A stretch of DNA of 35,223 bases from CAZIWJ01 sp964542855 (GTDB taxonomy: Bacteria > Bacteroidota > Bacteroidia > Cytophagales > Cyclobacteriaceae): positions 1 to 35,223 of the forward strand of contig CAZIWJ010000005.1 in assembly GCA_964542855.1 (NCBI GenBank). Direction: 5' to 3'. Position numbers and translations under genes: made by a program. Shown here in pieces: positions 16,773 through 24,529 of this stretch. The notes under the pieces are model-generated. The model ran no database searches, was not told where the DNA came from, and worked only from the letters and a program-made list of their open reading frames with translations. Every line of letters begins with the position of its first letter. Within the stretch, counting starts at the first letter, position 1.

Positions 16773-19700
16773 ATGAAAGCAACAAATAATTCTACGGTAC
16801 AGGGGGCTGGCAAGCAAAGCCATCACCCCTTACCTCCCAAACCAGGTCTATTCAGTGCGCATAGTGATCGCCGCTTATGTCAACGCCTGCTTTTTTTAAC
16901 ACTGACCCTTCTGTACACTCTTCCCACCCTGGCTCAGCAACTGGATATGGACCGGTTGAAAGGTATACAGGCCCGTAACATCGGCCCGGCCGGAATGAGC
17001 GGACGGGTAACAGTGGCCTCAGCAGTAACCGACGACCCTACGACCATGTACATCGGAACCGCATCCGGAGGCGTATGGAAATCGACCAGCGGAGGCATTC
17101 ACTGGGAGCCGATTTTCGACAACCAGCCGGCTGCTTCCATAGGCGATATCGCCATTTACCAGAAAAACCCGAATATTATCTGGGTAGGTACCGGCGAAGG
17201 CAACCCCCGGAATACCCAGAACATGGGTAACGGCGTATTCCGGTCGATGGACGGTGGTAAAACCTGGGAACATCTGGGGCTGGAATCAACCCGGGTTATA
17301 CACCGTATTATTGTCCACCCTGAAAATCCTGATATTGTATGGGTAGGCTCCCAGGGCGATGCGTGGGGAGAAAGCACTTCCCGCGGAGTATACAAAACCA
17401 CCGATGGTGGTAAAAGCTGGGATCAGGTGCTGTACGTAAATGAAAAAACCGGCATAGCCGACCTGGTTATCGATCCGAATAACCCCAATAAGCTGATGGC
17501 CGCCATGTGGGAATTTCGCCGCTGGCCCTGGTATTTTAATTCGGGTGGAGAAGGATCCGGACTTTACGTTTCATACGATGGAGGAAACAACTGGGAAGAG
17601 CGAACCCATGAAAATGGCCTACCGGAGGGTGAGCTTGGCAGAATGGGACTGGCGATTGCCCCTTCCAACTCTAACCGGGTGTACGCTTACGTGGAGTCGA
17701 AGTCTAATGCCATCTTCCGATCCGAGGACGGGGGCATAACTTTTAAGCAGGTATCGAAAGACGGGGATGAGTCGATCGGCAACCGTCCTTTCTATTACGC
17801 CGACATTTACGTAGATCCTAAGAATGAAAACCGTTTATACAGCCTGCATTCGCGGGTTACGGTAAGTGAAGACGGGGGTAAAAACTTTACCCGATTTATC
17901 GATCCTAACCTGCTGCACGGCGATAACCATGCGTGGTATATTCACCCCGAAAATCCTGATTTTCTAATCGTTGGGAATGACGGGGGGATGGCCATTTCCC
18001 GCGACCGCGGTGCCCACTGGCACTTCCCGGAAACCCTACCGCTGGGGCAATATTACCACGTGAATGTAGATATGGGTGTGCCTTACTTTGTATATGGCGG
18101 TATGCAGGACAGCGGTTCCTGGGGTGGGCCGAGCCAGGTGTGGCGAAAAAAAGGCATTCGGAACCTGTACTGGGAACGTATCGGTAGCGGCGACGGATTT
18201 GAAGTGGTTCCCGATTCCACGAACAATCGCTACGGTTACTCCATGTCGCAGGGCGGATCGCTGAACCGTTACGACCGGGAAACCGGGGAAATTCGCACTA
18301 TTCGTCCCTTTCATCCCGAAGGAAATGATTTACGCTTCAACTGGAATTCAGGCATTGCGCTCGATCCTGTTGATAAAGAAACTATTTACTACGGTAGCCA
18401 GTACCTGCTAAAAAGTGAAGACCAGGGAAAAACCTGGGATGTAATTTCTCCCGACCTAACCACCAACGATCCGGAAAAGCAGCAACAGCTTACTACCGGT
18501 GGGCTTACCAAAGACAACAGTAGTGCCGAGAATTTTACCACTATTATTTCGGTTGCTCCCAGCCCGCTGAAACAGGGAGTAATCTGGGCCGGTACTGACG
18601 ATGGCAATATTCAGCTTACGCAGGATGGCGGAGAAAACTGGACTAACGTAGTCGATAACATTAAAGATATCCCCGAAGGCATGTGGGTAGCCCAGATTAA
18701 AGCTTCTTCCTATAATCCGGGCGAGGCCGTGGTTGTACTGAACGACTACCGGCGTTCGAACTGGACACCCTACATTTACCGCACCCGGAATTACGGTAAA
18801 AAATGGGAGCGGCTGGTCGATGAAAAAGACGTAATGGGATATGCTCTTTCCTTCGTACAGGACCCACTGGAACCCAACCTGATGTTCTGTGGAACCGAAT
18901 TCGGACTTTATGCTAGTATTGATGCCGGCGATACCTGGACCAAATGGACGAACGGGTATCCCACGGTGCCTACTATGGATATGGTTATTCACCCTCGTGA
19001 ACACGACCTGGTGATCGCCACTTTTGGGCGTTCCTTCTGGATACTGGACGATATTCGTCCATTACGCAAAATGGCCGGCCAAAAGGAACTGCTAAGTTCG
19101 GCCGGGTTACACGCTTTTGCTGCTCCCGATGCCTGGCTAGCTATTATTGGGGAGAATATTGGTTACCGCAGTACCGGTCATGGCCTGTTTGCAGCTGAAA
19201 ACCGTCCGTTTGGTGCATTAATTACTTACCAGTACAACGGGCTTTCGGAAGAAGATACAGTTGAAGTACTGATCCGAAACGAGAACGGTGAAACGGTACG
19301 CCATTTCTACGATAATGCCCGGCCGGGAGTTAATCGCTTCAGCTGGAACCTGGAACGTGATGCCCCTCGCTCTCCGGATAAAGAAAAGCCAACCGACCCA
19401 CACGCAATAGCTTCCGGTGGCTTTGAAGTATTGCCCGGTAAATACACCGTTACCCTGCGTAGCAACGGGGAAGAGGCTTCCACGCCGGTAAATGTAAAAC
19501 TGGATCCCCGCATTACCCGCAGCGGTACGGTGCTGGCTGAAAAGGAAGAAATGATTCAGCAATACCGTGATAAAGTGCAGGAGGTAACAGCTATGGCCGA
19601 CCAGATAAGAAGCGCAATGGAAACAGTGGCCATGATTGACCAGCAGTTGGAAGACGCTGACGACAATACTTATAAAAATCTGAAAGCGCAGGGAAAACAA

Positions 19701-19991
19701 GTGAAGCAAACGCTAAAAGAATTAATGTATCGCATTAATCCAGAGCCCATCCAGGGATTTAGTCGCAATCCTGCACTGCTGAGCAGTCAGTTATATACGG
19801 CCCGCCGGTTCCTGGAATCTATTCTCACCCCTCCTACGCCAACCCAGGAAAAGGTACTGGCCCGGGTGAGTGAAAATATCAATTCCGGCCTGGCTGAAAT
19901 CAGATCTGAGTTCAACGCTGAATTTTCTGCTTACAAACAAGCGGTGGAAACAGCCCGCTTTTCAGTATTTAAAACTTACCTGGAAGAATAA
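16773..19991 (+). CDS. Secreted Asp-box (BNR/VPS10-like) beta-propeller protein, copy 2
   Basis: A 1072-residue tandem paralogue of the gene before it, collinear over the whole mature part: RNIGPAGMSGRVTV, YQKNPNIIWVGTGEGNPRN, LYVNEKTGIADLVIDPNNPNKL, MWEFRRWPWYFNSGG, NRPFYYADIYVDPKNENR, NLMFCGTEFGLYAS, HPREHDLVIATFGRSFWILDD. Eleven Asp boxes occur in the same order. It differs most in the last 250 residues and at the N-terminus, where about 38 polar, basic residues precede the hydrophobic signal segment (LLFLTLTLLYTLPTLAQQ). No in-frame ATG, GTG or TTG lies closer to that segment, so the ATG at 16773 stands. Function is unknown. Its position after copy 1 and before a secreted peptidase suggests these three act together. 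Confidence 0.85.
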   Translation: MKATNNSTVQGAGKQSHHPLPPKPGLFSAHSDRRLCQRLLFLTLTLLYTLPTLAQQLDMDRLKGIQARNIGPAGMSGRVTVASAVTDDPTTMYIGTASGGVWKSTSGGIHWEPIFDNQPAASIGDIAIYQKNPNIIWVGTGEGNPRNTQNMGNGVFRSMDGGKTWEHLGLESTRVIHRIIVHPENPDIVWVGSQGDAWGESTSRGVYKTTDGGKSWDQVLYVNEKTGIADLVIDPNNPNKLMAAMWEFRRWPWYFNSGGEGSGLYVSYDGGNNWEERTHENGLPEGELGRMGLAIAPSNSNRVYAYVESKSNAIFRSEDGGITFKQVSKDGDESIGNRPFYYADIYVDPKNENRLYSLHSRVTVSEDGGKNFTRFIDPNLLHGDNHAWYIHPENPDFLIVGNDGGMAISRDRGAHWHFPETLPLGQYYHVNVDMGVPYFVYGGMQDSGSWGGPSQVWRKKGIRNLYWERIGSGDGFEVVPDSTNNRYGYSMSQGGSLNRYDRETGEIRTIRPFHPEGNDLRFNWNSGIALDPVDKETIYYGSQYLLKSEDQGKTWDVISPDLTTNDPEKQQQLTTGGLTKDNSSAENFTTIISVAPSPLKQGVIWAGTDDGNIQLTQDGGENWTNVVDNIKDIPEGMWVAQIKASSYNPGEAVVVLNDYRRSNWTPYIYRTRNYGKKWERLVDEKDVMGYALSFVQDPLEPNLMFCGTEFGLYASIDAGDTWTKWTNGYPTVPTMDMVIHPREHDLVIATFGRSFWILDDIRPLRKMAGQKELLSSAGLHAFAAPDAWLAIIGENIGYRSTGHGLFAAENRPFGALITYQYNGLSEEDTVEVLIRNENGETVRHFYDNARPGVNRFSWNLERDAPRSPDKEKPTDPHAIASGGFEVLPGKYTVTLRSNGEEASTPVNVKLDPRITRSGTVLAEKEEMIQQYRDKVQEVTAMADQIRSAMETVAMIDQQLEDADDNTYKNLKAQGKQVKQTLKELMYRINPEPIQGFSRNPALLSSQLYTARRFLESILTPPTPTQEKVLARVSENINSGLAEIRSEFNAEFSAYKQAVETARFSVFKTYLEE

Positions 19992-20034
19992 AATCAATTT
20001 TACGAATCACCATTCAAATTCAAGAATTTTGGAA

Positions 20035-20064
20035 ACGCCTGCAAGGACCATCCTTGTAAGGCGT
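20035..20064 (+). other. Imperfect hairpin between propeller copy 2 and the peptidase gene
   Basis: ACGCC..CAAGGA (from 20035) pairs with TCCTTG..GGCGT (to 20064) around a 3-nt loop, with one small internal bulge. No T run follows, so it is probably not an intrinsic terminator. It lies in the 101-nt leader of the peptidase gene and may act in mRNA processing or stability. Confidence 0.4.
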
Positions 20065-20092
20065 CTCTGTGATCATATAAACCAAACATCTT

Positions 20093-21190
20093 ATGCAAAA
20101 ACTTTGCTTACTGGTAATTCTACTGATTATGAGTACGGTAACCCGTGCACAAACCCCAAAAAACAACACCGTTGAAGAACTGTCGGCCCAGATACAGGCT
20201 TTACAGGAAGACGTAGACCGGATGTACCACGATAATAACCGCATTCGTAAGGCCCTGGATGATATTTTATGGTACGATAAAATCAGCGATATTGCTACCA
20301 TGGATAAGGTATACCTAACTGGCCCTCCACCAAGGAATATTCCTAACCCAACCGCTCAAGGTGCCGGAAATCCACTACGCTTTCAAACTTACATGTTCTT
20401 TCCAAAAGATATGGATACCAACGGGAAGTACCCCCTGCTGGTACTGCCGCATGGCGGCGTTCATAGCAACTTCAATACTTTCTACACCCATATTGTACGC
20501 GAACTGGTTAGCCAGGGCTACGTGGTTGTAGCCCCTGAATACCGGGGTAGTACCGGTTACGGGCGCGGTTTTTACAAACAGATCGATTACGGCGGGCTGG
20601 AAGTGGAAGATGTATTCACTGCCCGGAATTACATGCTGGAAAATTACGATTTCCTCGACAAAAACCGGGTGGGTATACTGGGCTGGAGTCACGGCGGGCT
20701 CATTACCCTTCATAATATTTTTGAGCATCCCGATAGCTATAAAGTAGCTTACGCAGGGGTGCCTGTTAGCGACCTTATTGCCCGCATGGGTTATAAGACC
20801 CAGGGATACCGAGAATTGTATAGTGCGGACTTCCACATTGGAAAAACCGCTTACGAGGATGTGAACGAATACCGAAGAAGATCTCCAGCCTGGAATGCCC
20901 AGAAACTGGAAACTCCCCTGCTGGTACACACCAATACTAACGATGGAGACGTAAATGTACTGGAGGTAGAGCACCTTATTAATGCCCTGAAAGCGTACGA
21001 CAAGGACTTCGAGTACAAGATTTACGAAGATATTGAAGGAGGGCATTCTTTCGACCGTCTCGATACCAAAATTGCCAAGGAAATCCGGGTGAAGGTTTAC
21101 AAGTTTATGAATGGCTATTTAAACCCTGATTCACCTATTAATTCGGTAAAGGGTATTAAACAAGCTTCCTACCCGCCTTATAGTAAATAA
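20093..21190 (+). CDS. Secreted S9-family (prolyl-oligopeptidase-like) serine peptidase or hydrolase
   Basis: The 365-residue protein has a signal peptide (MQKLCLLVILLIMSTVTRAQ) and then a helical, coiled-coil-like stretch (residues 26-58, NTVEELSAQIQALQEDVDRMY). The rest is an alpha/beta-hydrolase domain with the S9 motifs: LVLPHGGVHSNF (oxyanion region), APEYRGSTGYGRGFY, nucleophile Ser199 in GWSHGG, an acidic residue at Asp284 or Asp286 (NDGDVNVLE) and His318 in GGHSF. It lacks the N-terminal propeller of classical prolyl oligopeptidases. That could leave the active site open to larger substrates, or the neighbouring propeller proteins might supply a gate; this is speculation. It should act in the periplasm or outside the cell, probably cutting peptides, but an esterase cannot be excluded. 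Confidence 0.85.
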   Translation: MQKLCLLVILLIMSTVTRAQTPKNNTVEELSAQIQALQEDVDRMYHDNNRIRKALDDILWYDKISDIATMDKVYLTGPPPRNIPNPTAQGAGNPLRFQTYMFFPKDMDTNGKYPLLVLPHGGVHSNFNTFYTHIVRELVSQGYVVVAPEYRGSTGYGRGFYKQIDYGGLEVEDVFTARNYMLENYDFLDKNRVGILGWSHGGLITLHNIFEHPDSYKVAYAGVPVSDLIARMGYKTQGYRELYSADFHIGKTAYEDVNEYRRRSPAWNAQKLETPLLVHTNTNDGDVNVLEVEHLINALKAYDKDFEYKIYEDIEGGHSFDRLDTKIAKEIRVKVYKFMNGYLNPDSPINSVKGIKQASYPPYSK

Positions 21191-21193
21191 TTA

Positions 21194-21264
21194 CCTGGCA
21201 CAGGTGTTCAATAAATACAACAAAGAGCACTTGTGCCTGGCTCCCTCCCACTATCCACTTTTTT
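21194..21264 (+). other. Imperfect inverted repeat with distant T run after the peptidase gene
   Basis: CCTGGCACAGGTG (21194-21206) and CACTTGTGCCTGG (21228-21240) form 11 of 13 pairs around a 21-nt loop. A pyrimidine-rich stretch and seven T (21258-21264) follow. It starts 3 nt after the peptidase stop. It may work as a loose terminator or a 3' stabilising structure. Confidence 0.4.
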
Positions 21265-21378
21265 TCGCAGGCATGGAGTAAGCATAGTGAACGGTGCCTG
21301 TGCCTGTAACCCGCCTACCAGCTACAAATATTCATTAAAACAAAAAACTAAACTGGTACCACAACGTATAACTATCAA

Positions 21379-21394
21379 TTTAGATAAACCTAAA
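21379..21394. promoter_or_regulatory. DtxR/IdeR-like operator candidate before the metal ABC operon
   Basis: TTTAGAT-AA-ACCTAAA is a palindrome with 7-nt arms matching at 6 of 7 positions. Its right half (reverse complement TTTAGGT) resembles the TTAGGT half-site of DtxR/IdeR-type regulators. It lies 78 nt before the start of the binding-protein gene. A second inverted repeat, TTGATAAA (21407-21414) with TTTATCAA (21430-21437), lies just downstream. I infer metal-dependent repression of the operon. The trans-acting regulator is not identified in this window apart from the fused domain in the permease. Confidence 0.5.
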
Positions 21395-21471
21395 AATTAG
21401 TTTATGTTGATAAAAATTATTACCATGGGTTTATCAAAAGAATAAGGCTGTTAACCAACCAGATTAAAGCT

Positions 21472-22407
21472 ATGCGAATAAACCTGCTTTTGGCAGCTTT
21501 AACCCTTACATTATTTTCTTCCTGTGGTCCTGCCGTACAGGAATCGCGTAATAAACCGCTGATAGTATGCACTACCGGTATGATTACTGATGCCGTAAAG
21601 CAAATCGGGGGCGATTCGGTAGAAGTTATTTCGCTAATGGGCCCGGGAGTTGATCCTCACCTGTACAAAGCTACCCAGGGAGATTTAAAAAAACTCCAGG
21701 AAGCCGACGTAATTTTTTACAACGGTTTACGACTGGAAGGGAAAATGGGCGAAGTGCTCGAGAAGCTGGCTGCGGTAAAAACAGTAGTTCCTGTGGCTGC
21801 AACTATTGATTCTTCCCGCTTAATGGCCGACCCGGTGTATGACCAGGCGTACGATCCACACATATGGTTCGATGTAAGCCTGTGGCGCCAGACCCTGGAA
21901 ACGGTTCGTACTACATTATCCGACACTGATCCGGAAAGTCAGGAATACTTCTCATCCAATGCCAATAATTACGCTAAAGAACTAAAAAATCTACACGAAT
22001 GGGTTAGTGAACATGTCGGACGGATTCCGCAACAACAACGTATCCTTGTTACTGCCCACGATGCTTTTAATTATTTCGGTAAGGCTTACAACATAAAGGT
22101 CCGGGGGCTACAGGGCATTTCAACCTTGTCTGAATTTGGGTTGAAAGACCGGGTAGAACTGGTAAAGTTTATTGTAAAAAATAAGATTCCGGCTGTTTTT
22201 GTAGAAACATCGGTATCGCAAAAAAATATTCAGTCGATCGTGGAAGCTTGTGGCCAGAAAGGCCATAAAGTGATAATCGGTGGAAATTTATACTCCGATG
22301 CCATGGGGGCAGCAGGAACTCCCGAAGGCACTTACGTGGGCATGGTGAAGTCTAATGTAAACACTATTGTCAGCAGCCTGGCACCTGAACCGGTTACCAG
22401 CCGCTAA
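21472..22407 (+). CDS. Metal ABC transporter substrate-binding lipoprotein (TroA/ZnuA cluster)
   Basis: The 311-residue protein begins with a lipoprotein signal (LTLTLFSSC, lipidation at Cys18). The cluster A-I metal ligands are visible: His63 (DPHLYKA), His130 (YDPHIWFD), His196 (LVTAHDAFNYFGKAY) and Asp276 (GGNLYSDAMG). The third ligand is His, as in TroA, where PsaA/MntC proteins have Glu. There is no histidine-rich loop between the first two sites, which argues against a dedicated high-affinity zinc ZnuA, so manganese, iron or zinc remain open. It delivers the metal to the permeases encoded downstream. It is the first gene of a four-gene operon and is preceded by a DtxR-like palindrome. 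Confidence 0.93.
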   Translation: MRINLLLAALTLTLFSSCGPAVQESRNKPLIVCTTGMITDAVKQIGGDSVEVISLMGPGVDPHLYKATQGDLKKLQEADVIFYNGLRLEGKMGEVLEKLAAVKTVVPVAATIDSSRLMADPVYDQAYDPHIWFDVSLWRQTLETVRTTLSDTDPESQEYFSSNANNYAKELKNLHEWVSEHVGRIPQQQRILVTAHDAFNYFGKAYNIKVRGLQGISTLSEFGLKDRVELVKFIVKNKIPAVFVETSVSQKNIQSIVEACGQKGHKVIIGGNLYSDAMGAAGTPEGTYVGMVKSNVNTIVSSLAPEPVTSR

Positions 22408-22446
22408 AGATTACAGGTAAGTATACCATTTTTTAAGTAATTCATT

Positions 22447-23238
22447 ATGAAAATAGAAGCAGAAAATCCGGTTGTTGAATTTCATGATCTTACAGTTTCT
22501 TACCACAAAAAACCGGTGTTGTGGAATGTAGATATGACCCTCCCCGGCGGGGCACTGATCGGTATTATCGGTCCGAACGGGGCAGGAAAATCTACTCTGG
22601 TTAAAGCAGCCATGGATTTATTACCACTGGCATCCGGATACGTGCGGCTATTCAACCAGTCACTGGAAGATGTACGAAAAAAGGTGAGTTACGTACCGCA
22701 GCGGGAAACGGTAGACTGGGATTTTCCAACTTCCGTGCTCGATGTAGTGCTGATGGGAAGGTACGCCAGGCTCGGACTTTTCAAGCGCCCGGGAAAGAGA
22801 GATAAAACAATAGCCATGGAATGCCTGGAAAAGGTAGGCATGAACCCGTATTATAAGCGACAAATTTCCCAGCTTTCCGGTGGCCAGCAGCAAAGGGTAT
22901 TTCTGGCCCGCGCCCTGGCCCAGGAAGCCGACCTGTATTTTATGGATGAACCTTTTGCGGGGGTGGATGCAGCTACGGAATCGGCCATCCTGGAAATTTT
23001 ACAGGAATTATCGGCCGAGGGGAAAACCGTAGTGGTGGTACACCACGACCTGCAATCGGCAGCTGAATTTTTCGATTGGGTCGTGCTCCTGAACATGCGT
23101 CTGATTGCTTCAGGCCCAATTGAAAAAGTATTCACTACTGAACTGCTACAGGAAACTTATGGCGGTAAGCTAAATGTATTAACGGAGGTGGGTGAACTGG
23201 TTAAAAAACGCCAGATTCCCAGCAGAGAAAAGTATTGA
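22447..23238 (+). CDS. Metal ABC transporter ATP-binding protein
   Basis: The 263-residue protein has all nucleotide-binding motifs: Walker A GPNGAGKST (42-50), Q-loop YVPQRETVDW (from residue 82), signature LSGGQQQR (143-150), Walker B LYFMDEP (163-169) and switch His (VVHHDL). The 'PQRETVDWDFPTSVLDVVLMGRY' region is typical of the manganese/zinc/iron (ZnuC/TroB/MntB) group, because the segment after the Q-loop is tuned to ABC-3 permeases. It powers import by the two permeases that follow. It starts 39 nt after the binding-protein gene, and the next gene begins 2 nt after its stop. Confidence 0.95.
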   Translation: MKIEAENPVVEFHDLTVSYHKKPVLWNVDMTLPGGALIGIIGPNGAGKSTLVKAAMDLLPLASGYVRLFNQSLEDVRKKVSYVPQRETVDWDFPTSVLDVVLMGRYARLGLFKRPGKRDKTIAMECLEKVGMNPYYKRQISQLSGGQQQRVFLARALAQEADLYFMDEPFAGVDAATESAILEILQELSAEGKTVVVVHHDLQSAAEFFDWVVLLNMRLIASGPIEKVFTTELLQETYGGKLNVLTEVGELVKKRQIPSREKY

Positions 23239-23240
23239 TA

Positions 23241-24527
23241 ATGAATAGTTTACTGGAGTTTTTATCTTTTTCCGATCCCAGCATCATTTCAGTTACTATA
23301 GGTGCGATGTTGCTAACCGCTTCTTCGGCGGTGGTTGGAAGCTTTACGTTTCTGAAAAAGAAAGCACTGGTTGGCGATGCTGTAGCGCATTCCGTGCTAC
23401 CGGGAATTTGCCTTGCTTTTATTATATCCGGGAACAAGGATCCGTTGGTGCTCATAACCGGGGCTTTTATTACCGGCTGGATTTCTTTGGTGGTCATTGA
23501 TACCATAACTACTAAAACCAAGATTAAGGAAGATACTGCCATTGCATTGATTTTATCAGTATTTTTTGGTGTTGGTATTCTTCTGCTTACCAACATTCAG
23601 CACTCTGGTAATGCTGCCCAAACCGGGCTGGATTCTTTTTTATTTGGCAAAGCAGCTGCCCTTGTAGGTCGTGACCTGTTAATATTCAGTGTGGTTGCAA
23701 TTATACTCCTGGTTACCATTGCACTGTTTTACAAAGAACTGAAGATTATTGCTTTTGATAGCCAGTTCGCCAGTGTGCTGGGGTTACCCGTAAAATTTCT
23801 AAACCTGCTACTTACTTCTCTTACCGTATTAGCTGTAGTAACTGGTATCCAGGCGGTAGGAGTAGTATTGATGGCTGCCATGCTGATTACACCGGCCGCT
23901 GCAGCCCGCTTTTGGACCAACAAAGTGCTAAACATGACCGTACTGGCTGCAGCGATGGGGGCATTATCCGGACTGGCCGGTGCATATGTAAGCTATACTG
24001 CTCCAAATATGCCCACAGGCCCCTGGATTGTAATTATTATCTCGATCATTGCTTTGCTGTCTTTCTTTTTCGCCCCTGAAAGAGGCATTATTTCCCGAAC
24101 CCTGCAGCAACAAGCGCTGAAAAAGCAGATCATGGACGAAAACCTGTTGAAAGAGATTTACCACATTGGAGAAAAAACGAGTAATTTAATACCGGGCCGG
24201 ACGGTAAAGGAATTGCAACGAGAGCGATACTTTCCCCGTAAGCCTTTGCTGGCTTCGCTTCGCCGGTTGCAACGCAGAGGGTACGTTCATAAAACCGGAA
24301 ACCGATGGAATTTCACTGAAGCCGGACTGAATAAAGGAAGGCGCCTGGTCCGGTTGCACCGCTTATGGGAACTATACTTATCGAAGTACCTGAAAATCGC
24401 ACCCGACCACGTGCACGAAGATGCAGAAACCATTGAGCACGTCATTACTCCGGAACTGGAAAGAGAGCTGGAAATGATGCTAAAATTTCCAGCGGAAGAC
24501 CCCCATCGAAAAGAGATTCCTTATTAA
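23241..24527 (+). CDS. ABC-3 metal permease fused to a C-terminal DtxR/MntR-like domain
   Basis: From the ATG at 23241 the protein has 428 residues. A TTG at 23235 is also in frame but overlaps the preceding stop, so I prefer the ATG. Residues 1 to about 278 are an ABC-3 permease with 8 or so membrane spans, including KKALVGDAVAHSVLPGICLAF and AVGVVLMAAMLITPAAAARF. Residues from about 298 form a winged helix (RTVKELQRERYFPRKPLLASLRRL-type HTH) and a DtxR metal and dimer domain (VRLHRLWELYL, HVHEDAETIEHVITPELERELE). Ligand positions of MntR are kept in the second half (His373, Glu396, Glu399, His400). In the first helix the MntR ligands Asp8 and Glu11 align with Asn and Lys. No SH3-like domain follows. 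I believe similar fusions occur in other Bacteroidota. A cytoplasmic metal-sensing gate or a tethered DNA-binding module are both possible. Confidence 0.9.
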   Translation: MNSLLEFLSFSDPSIISVTIGAMLLTASSAVVGSFTFLKKKALVGDAVAHSVLPGICLAFIISGNKDPLVLITGAFITGWISLVVIDTITTKTKIKEDTAIALILSVFFGVGILLLTNIQHSGNAAQTGLDSFLFGKAAALVGRDLLIFSVVAIILLVTIALFYKELKIIAFDSQFASVLGLPVKFLNLLLTSLTVLAVVTGIQAVGVVLMAAMLITPAAAARFWTNKVLNMTVLAAAMGALSGLAGAYVSYTAPNMPTGPWIVIIISIIALLSFFFAPERGIISRTLQQQALKKQIMDENLLKEIYHIGEKTSNLIPGRTVKELQRERYFPRKPLLASLRRLQRRGYVHKTGNRWNFTEAGLNKGRRLVRLHRLWELYLSKYLKIAPDHVHEDAETIEHVITPELERELEMMLKFPAEDPHRKEIPY

Positions 24528-24529
24528 TT

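Noticed and set aside
13608..19991. Sialidase or glycoside hydrolase activity for the two Asp-box proteins
   Set aside because: Asp boxes are structural repeats. I see no arginine triad or other sialidase catalytic set, so I keep them as propeller proteins of unknown function.
20375..21046. 223-codon frame antisense to the S9 peptidase gene
   Set aside because: The plus-strand gene has signal peptide and catalytic motifs. The antisense frame has none and is a shadow of its codon use. The same holds for the 182-codon antisense frame at 18456-19004.
23235..23240. TTG start for the permease-DtxR gene
   Set aside because: It overlaps the stop of the ATPase gene. The ATG two codons later is a normal start and matches the tight 2-nt spacing of the next gene.
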